A stretch of DNA of 35,523 nt from assembly GCA_025357915.1 (NCBI GenBank), contig JANYLH010000037.1:1-35523 (forward strand), read 5' to 3'. This DNA is from Gammaproteobacteria bacterium (GTDB taxonomy: Bacteria > Pseudomonadota > Gammaproteobacteria > Steroidobacterales > Steroidobacteraceae). The notes below the pieces were generated by a model. The model saw only the letters and a program-made list of their open reading frames with translations. It did not search any database and was not told the origin of the DNA. Shown piece after piece: positions 32,236 to 35,523 of this stretch. Positions within the stretch are counted from its first letter, which is position 1. Every line of letters starts with the position of its first letter. The translations under genes were made by a program, and so were the position numbers.

Positions 32236-33393
32236 ATGAGGCGAGCCGCCCGCATCGATCGGCTCGGCGTGCTGCTCACGGTGGCCGGAGCCGCCGCGCT
32301 CGCCTTCCTGCCGTTCGTTGTGTTCAAGCACAACCGCATCCTGCCCGGCGACCCGCTCGGCCTGTTTGCTGCCCTGCCCGCGCCGGCCGCGTACGCCTGC
32401 GTGGCGACGCTGATTCTGGCCGTCGTCACCGCGCTTGGCGTTGGGCATGCGAAAACCCGCTTTATCGTGGCGCTGGTCGGCATCGCGGTGGTGGCTTTCG
32501 CGATCGCCATGGCCGGCACGGCGCTCACGCCTCCGGGAAACCGCGTGGTGCGCGTGGCCCCGGGCGCCGGCGGCTGGCTGTTGCTGGCGACCCTGGTGTT
32601 GATGGCGACCGATGCCCTTACGCGGCTGCGCCCGCGCCCGCTCACGCGCGTACTGCTGCTGGTCCTGTGCGCCGTCGCTGCCGGTTTCGCGCTCGGCCAC
32701 GGCGTCTTTGACCAACTGTCGATCATGCGCGAGTACGCCGTCAATGCCGGGCGCTTTGCGCGCGAACTGCACGTGCACCTGTGGCTGGCGCTCGGCTCGC
32801 TCGGCGCGGCCCTCATCATCGCCCTGCCGCTCGGGATCCTCTGCCACCGCGTGCCGCGGCTGCGTGCGGGCACGCTCGGCGCGCTGAACATGATCCAGAC
32901 GATTCCCTCGATAGCGCTGTTCGGGATCCTCATGGCGCCGCTCGCGGCGCTCGCCGCCGCGGTCCCGCTGGCTGCGCAATTGGGCATTCGCGGCATCGGC
33001 GCCGCGCCGGCGGTTATTGCCCTGTTCCTGTACTCGCTGCTGCCGATCGTCGCCAACACGGTCGTCGGGTTGAAGCGGGTCTCATCGGCCGCAGTCGAAG
33101 CCGCGCGGGGCATGGGCATGACTCCCGGACAGGTCCTGGCCCGGATCGAACTCCCGCTCGCCCTGCCGGTGATCCTCTCGGGCGTGCGCATCGTGCTGGT
33201 GCAGAACATCGGCATGGTGACCATAGCGGCGCTGATCGGCGCCGGCGGGCTCGGCGCTTTCGTCTTCCAGGGGATCGGGCAGACCGCGATCGACCTGGTG
33301 CTGCTGGGCGCGATTCCCACGGTGGCGATGGCATTCGCCGCTTCGGTGCTGCTGGACGCGCTGGTGGAAACCCTGGATCGGATACCGCCATGA
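32236..33393 (+). CDS. yehY: Betaine-type ABC importer, large permease (YehY-like)
   Basis: 385 residues, the length of E. coli YehY as I recall it. It has an extra set of N-terminal membrane helices (about 10-160) ahead of the standard binding-protein-dependent permease domain (about 175-375). The EAA-type loop appears as AVEAARGMGMTPGQVLARIELPLALPVILSG. It begins directly after the yehZ stop, and its own stop overlaps the ATPase start (ATGA). It forms the membrane channel with the smaller permease at 34325. Confidence 0.9.
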   Translation: MRRAARIDRLGVLLTVAGAAALAFLPFVVFKHNRILPGDPLGLFAALPAPAAYACVATLILAVVTALGVGHAKTRFIVALVGIAVVAFAIAMAGTALTPPGNRVVRVAPGAGGWLLLATLVLMATDALTRLRPRPLTRVLLLVLCAVAAGFALGHGVFDQLSIMREYAVNAGRFARELHVHLWLALGSLGAALIIALPLGILCHRVPRLRAGTLGALNMIQTIPSIALFGILMAPLAALAAAVPLAAQLGIRGIGAAPAVIALFLYSLLPIVANTVVGLKRVSSAAVEAARGMGMTPGQVLARIELPLALPVILSGVRIVLVQNIGMVTIAALIGAGGLGAFVFQGIGQTAIDLVLLGAIPTVAMAFAASVLLDALVETLDRIPP

Positions 33394-34325
33394 TCAGAAT
33401 CGAGAACCTGAGTAAGCAGTACGGGGCGACCACCGTAGTCGACGCCGTGTCGATGGAGGTCGAACGCAACACGATCACGGTGATCGTTGGTACTTCGGGA
33501 TCTGGCAAATCGACGCTGCTGCGCATGATCAACCGCCTGGTTGAGCCCAGCAGCGGCCGCGTATTGATCGATGGCAAGGACACGCGCAGCGAACCCGCGC
33601 ACCTGCTGCGACGCCGGATCGGCTACGCGATCCAGGGACACGGGCTGTTCCCGCATCGCACCGTGGCGCAGAACATCGCGACCGTGCCCCACCTGCTCGG
33701 CTGGTCCGAGCTGCGCATCGGCGCGCGGGTCGCGGAACTGCTGCGAGCCTTCCAGCTCGACCCGGCCGAGTACGCGGGCAAGTACCCGCACCAGCTCTCG
33801 GGGGGACAGCAACAGCGTGTCGGTGTGGCGCGCGCCCTGGCCGCCGAGCCATCCGTGCTGCTGATGGATGAGCCTTTCGGCGCGCTCGACCCGATCATCC
33901 GCAGCAAGGCGCAGGACGACCTGCTCGATATCCAACGCCGCTTCGGCACAACCATCGTGCTGGTGACGCACGACATAGACGAAGCCTTCCGGCTCGGTCA
34001 GCGCGTCGCGGTGATGAGCCAGGGCCGCGTGCTGCAGTACGATCGTCCCGCAGCGCTCCTCACGCGGCCCGCTGATTCCCTGGTTGCGCGGATGACCGGC
34101 CTCGCCGATCGGGCGCTGCGGCTCCTGTCGCTGACGACTGCGGGACAGATCGCCACACCGGGCAGTGCCGGCGGTCCGACGATCGCCGCCTCCGCTTCGC
34201 TGCGCGATGCGCTGTCGGAAATTCTCTGGCACGGCGCCGAGTCGGCCCAGGTCGTGGATGAGCGCGGCGCGCCGCGAGGTTCGCTCACCGTGGCGGCCAT
34301 ACTCGCGCATGGCAGGCCGGAGTGA
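33390..34325 (+). CDS. yehX: Betaine-type ABC importer, ATPase (YehX/OsmV-like)
   Basis: 311 residues. Walker A GTSGSGKST (34-42), Q-loop at Gln82, signature LSGGQQQR (136-143), Walker B VLLMDEP (156-162) and switch His in LVTHDIDEAF are complete. The stretch from about 255 to 308 (SASLRDALSEIL then AQVVDERGAPRG) resembles a single degenerate CBS unit, which in related betaine transporters senses osmolarity. The ATG overlaps the permease stop by four bases, and the next permease starts in its TGATG. It is a soluble subunit bound to the inner face of the membrane. Confidence 0.92.
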   Translation: MIRIENLSKQYGATTVVDAVSMEVERNTITVIVGTSGSGKSTLLRMINRLVEPSSGRVLIDGKDTRSEPAHLLRRRIGYAIQGHGLFPHRTVAQNIATVPHLLGWSELRIGARVAELLRAFQLDPAEYAGKYPHQLSGGQQQRVGVARALAAEPSVLLMDEPFGALDPIIRSKAQDDLLDIQRRFGTTIVLVTHDIDEAFRLGQRVAVMSQGRVLQYDRPAALLTRPADSLVARMTGLADRALRLLSLTTAGQIATPGSAGGPTIAASASLRDALSEILWHGAESAQVVDERGAPRGSLTVAAILAHGRPE

Positions 34326-35065
34326 TGCCGCGCGCCGCCACGCTCCTCCGTGTAGCCGCGCTGGGCCTGCTGGCGGCCTTCCTGCTGCGGCCGCAGGCCT
34401 TCGCAGCGCTGTTCGCACCGCTGACGCAATACGGCGCGCCGCCGATCTACGATCAGGGCAACCTGCTGACGCTCACGCTGGCGCACCTCGCAACGGTGTG
34501 CGCCGCCGCGGTCGCCAGCACCATCGTGGCGGTCGGGCTCGGCATCCTGGTCACGCGCCAAAGCGGCGCCGAGTTCCTGCCGCTCTCGCGGGCGTTGGTG
34601 AATATCGGCCAGACCTTTCCTCCGGTGGCGGTACTCGCCGTTGCGGTGCCGCTGGTCGGGTTCGGCGTGAAACCGACGCTGATCGCGCTGTTCGCCTATG
34701 GCCTGCTGCCGATCTTCGAGAACACGATCGCCGGGCTGCAGGGTTGCACGAGTGAACTGCTCGAGGCCGCCAGCGGCATGGGCATGAGCGCGCGCCAGCG
34801 CCTGCTTGAGGTGGAACTGCCGATGGCGATGCCACTGATCCTGGAAGGTGTGCGATTATCCCTGGTCATCAGCGTGGGTACCGCGACGATCGGTTCCACG
34901 GTGGCCGCCAGGGGGCTCGGCGAGGTGATCATCGCCGGGCTCCTGTCCAGCAATACGGCGTTCATCCTGCAAGGCGGTCTGGTAACCGGCCTGATGGCCG
35001 TTCTCCTCTATGATGCCATGGGCCTGGTGGAGCGGCGGGTGTGCCGGGCCGCTCATGTTGCCTAG
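34325..35065 (+). CDS. yehW: Betaine-type ABC importer, small permease (YehW-like)
   Basis: 246 residues from ATG 34325 (GTG 34322 is possible). A binding-protein-dependent permease with about six membrane helices and the ATPase-contact loop LEAASGMGMSARQRLLEVELPMAMP. Its size matches E. coli YehW, and the gene order Z-Y-X-W is the same as in E. coli. It overlaps the ATPase stop by one base. Its own end overlaps the downstream desaturase-like gene by 11 bases if that gene starts at 35055, hinting at coupled expression. Confidence 0.9.
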   Translation: MPRAATLLRVAALGLLAAFLLRPQAFAALFAPLTQYGAPPIYDQGNLLTLTLAHLATVCAAAVASTIVAVGLGILVTRQSGAEFLPLSRALVNIGQTFPPVAVLAVAVPLVGFGVKPTLIALFAYGLLPIFENTIAGLQGCTSELLEAASGMGMSARQRLLEVELPMAMPLILEGVRLSLVISVGTATIGSTVAARGLGEVIIAGLLSSNTAFILQGGLVTGLMAVLLYDAMGLVERRVCRAAHVA

Positions 35066-35523
35066 AGTCGGAGGTCGGGAGTTGAGGGAAGTCGTTGCCG
35101 ATCCGGAAGTACCGGGAGTGCAGGCCGCCAGCGCACCAGCGGCTGCGGTGGAAGTGCCCACGGTCGCGCTGATCCTGGCCACCTATGCCGGGTGGCTGGC
35201 GATCACGCACGCCTACGCTCATTGGCCACTTGTGATCGTCGCGCCCGTCGCCGTGGCGTTGCTCACGCTGCACAGCTCGCTGCAGCACGAAATTCTCCAC
35301 GGTCACCCGACCCGCTGGGCCGCGCTCAACCGGCTGCTGGCGATCGTGCCGCTGTCATTGTGGTTGCCGTACGTGCGCTACGAAAGGTTGCACCTGATTC
35401 ACCACCGTGACCAGCGGCTCACCGATCCGCTCGATGACCCAGAGTCCTTCTACTGGACGAGCGAGGCCTGGGCGCGGCTCAGCCCGTTCTCGCGCGCCAT
35501 GCATCGGCTGCAGCAAACGCTGG
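35055..35523 (+). CDS. Membrane fatty-acid-desaturase-like diiron enzyme (3' partial)
   Basis: 156 residues are visible before the window ends. Two histidine boxes of membrane diiron desaturases/hydroxylases are present: HEILH (78-82) and HLIHH (113-117). Hydrophobic stretches at about 35-50 and 58-73 precede the first box, and another lies between the boxes. The third box should lie beyond the window. The start at ATG 35055 overlaps the importer permease by 11 bases; a later TTG or GTG start remains possible. Attachment to a betaine importer raises the chance that it acts on a quaternary amine or a related lipid instead of an ordinary fatty acid, but this is conjecture. Confidence 0.8.
   Translation, partial: MLPRVGGRELREVVADPEVPGVQAASAPAAAVEVPTVALILATYAGWLAITHAYAHWPLVIVAPVAVALLTLHSSLQHEILHGHPTRWAALNRLLAIVPLSLWLPYVRYERLHLIHHRDQRLTDPLDDPESFYWTSEAWARLSPFSRAMHRLQQTL

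Noticed and set aside
31411-34418. Long minus-strand open frames (522 and 737 residues) opposite the importer genes
   Set aside because: They are low-complexity shadows; the plus strand carries a complete ABC importer with Walker and permease motifs.

Overview
The window is GC-rich, densely packed bacterial chromosome with 29 protein genes, two of them cut by the window edges. No RNA genes, CRISPR arrays or insertion sequences were seen. Heterotetrameric sarcosine oxidase, a YehZYXW-type betaine importer, LysR and BetI-like regulators and a GlyGly-CTERM-like protein tail suggest a member of the Pseudomonadota, possibly a gammaproteobacterium. The taxonomy is an inference and not firm. No intergenic gap exceeds 300 bases; the largest is 176.

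Region 1 (1-7762) looks like a trimethylammonium acid module built from two convergent operons. The plus-strand operon encodes a Rieske oxygenase (5' end missing), a hotdog thioesterase, a fused NDP-forming acyl-CoA synthetase and a close CaiD homologue (crotonobetainyl-CoA hydratase). The minus-strand operon encodes an L-carnitine dehydrogenase fused to a thioesterase, a BetI-like TetR regulator and an acyl-CoA dehydrogenase. Together they could turn gamma-butyrobetaine or crotonobetaine into carnitine through CoA thioesters, oxidise carnitine to 3-dehydrocarnitine, release betaine from betainyl-CoA and begin N-demethylation. The 3-dehydrocarnitine cleavage enzyme (BKACE type) and the Rieske reductase are not in the window.

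Region 2 (7874-15516) has no clear link to this pathway. It holds an exported delta-60/Ig-repeat protein with a sorting-like tail, a class V aminotransferase (cysteine desulfurase-like), an exported protein of unknown function, an MDR oxidoreductase with a VOC protein, and a class II aldolase/adducin protein paired with a PEP-mutase/isocitrate-lyase-family enzyme.

Region 3 (15534-31238) is the demethylation module. A minus-strand operon runs LysR, a non-pyrrolysine MttB-family methyltransferase, then a dimethylglycine-dehydrogenase-like flavoprotein. An aldehyde dehydrogenase diverges from the LysR gene. An NCS1 permease follows, and then an overlapping operon soxB-soxD-soxA-soxG plus a second dimethylglycine-dehydrogenase-like gene. 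These enzymes would take dimethylglycine and sarcosine to glycine, passing one-carbon units to tetrahydrofolate.

Region 4 (31324-35523) runs divergently from soxB. It holds a complete ABC importer in the E. coli order yehZ-Y-X-W, followed by an overlapping membrane desaturase/hydroxylase gene that leaves the window. The simplest overall reading is a catabolic island for importing quaternary amines (gamma-butyrobetaine, carnitine, glycine betaine) and stripping them to glycine. The most unusual parts are the MttB-like protein coupled to a FAD/GcvT flavoprotein with no visible corrinoid protein, the CaiD homologue paired with an NDP-forming ligase, and the diiron membrane enzyme attached to the importer operon.
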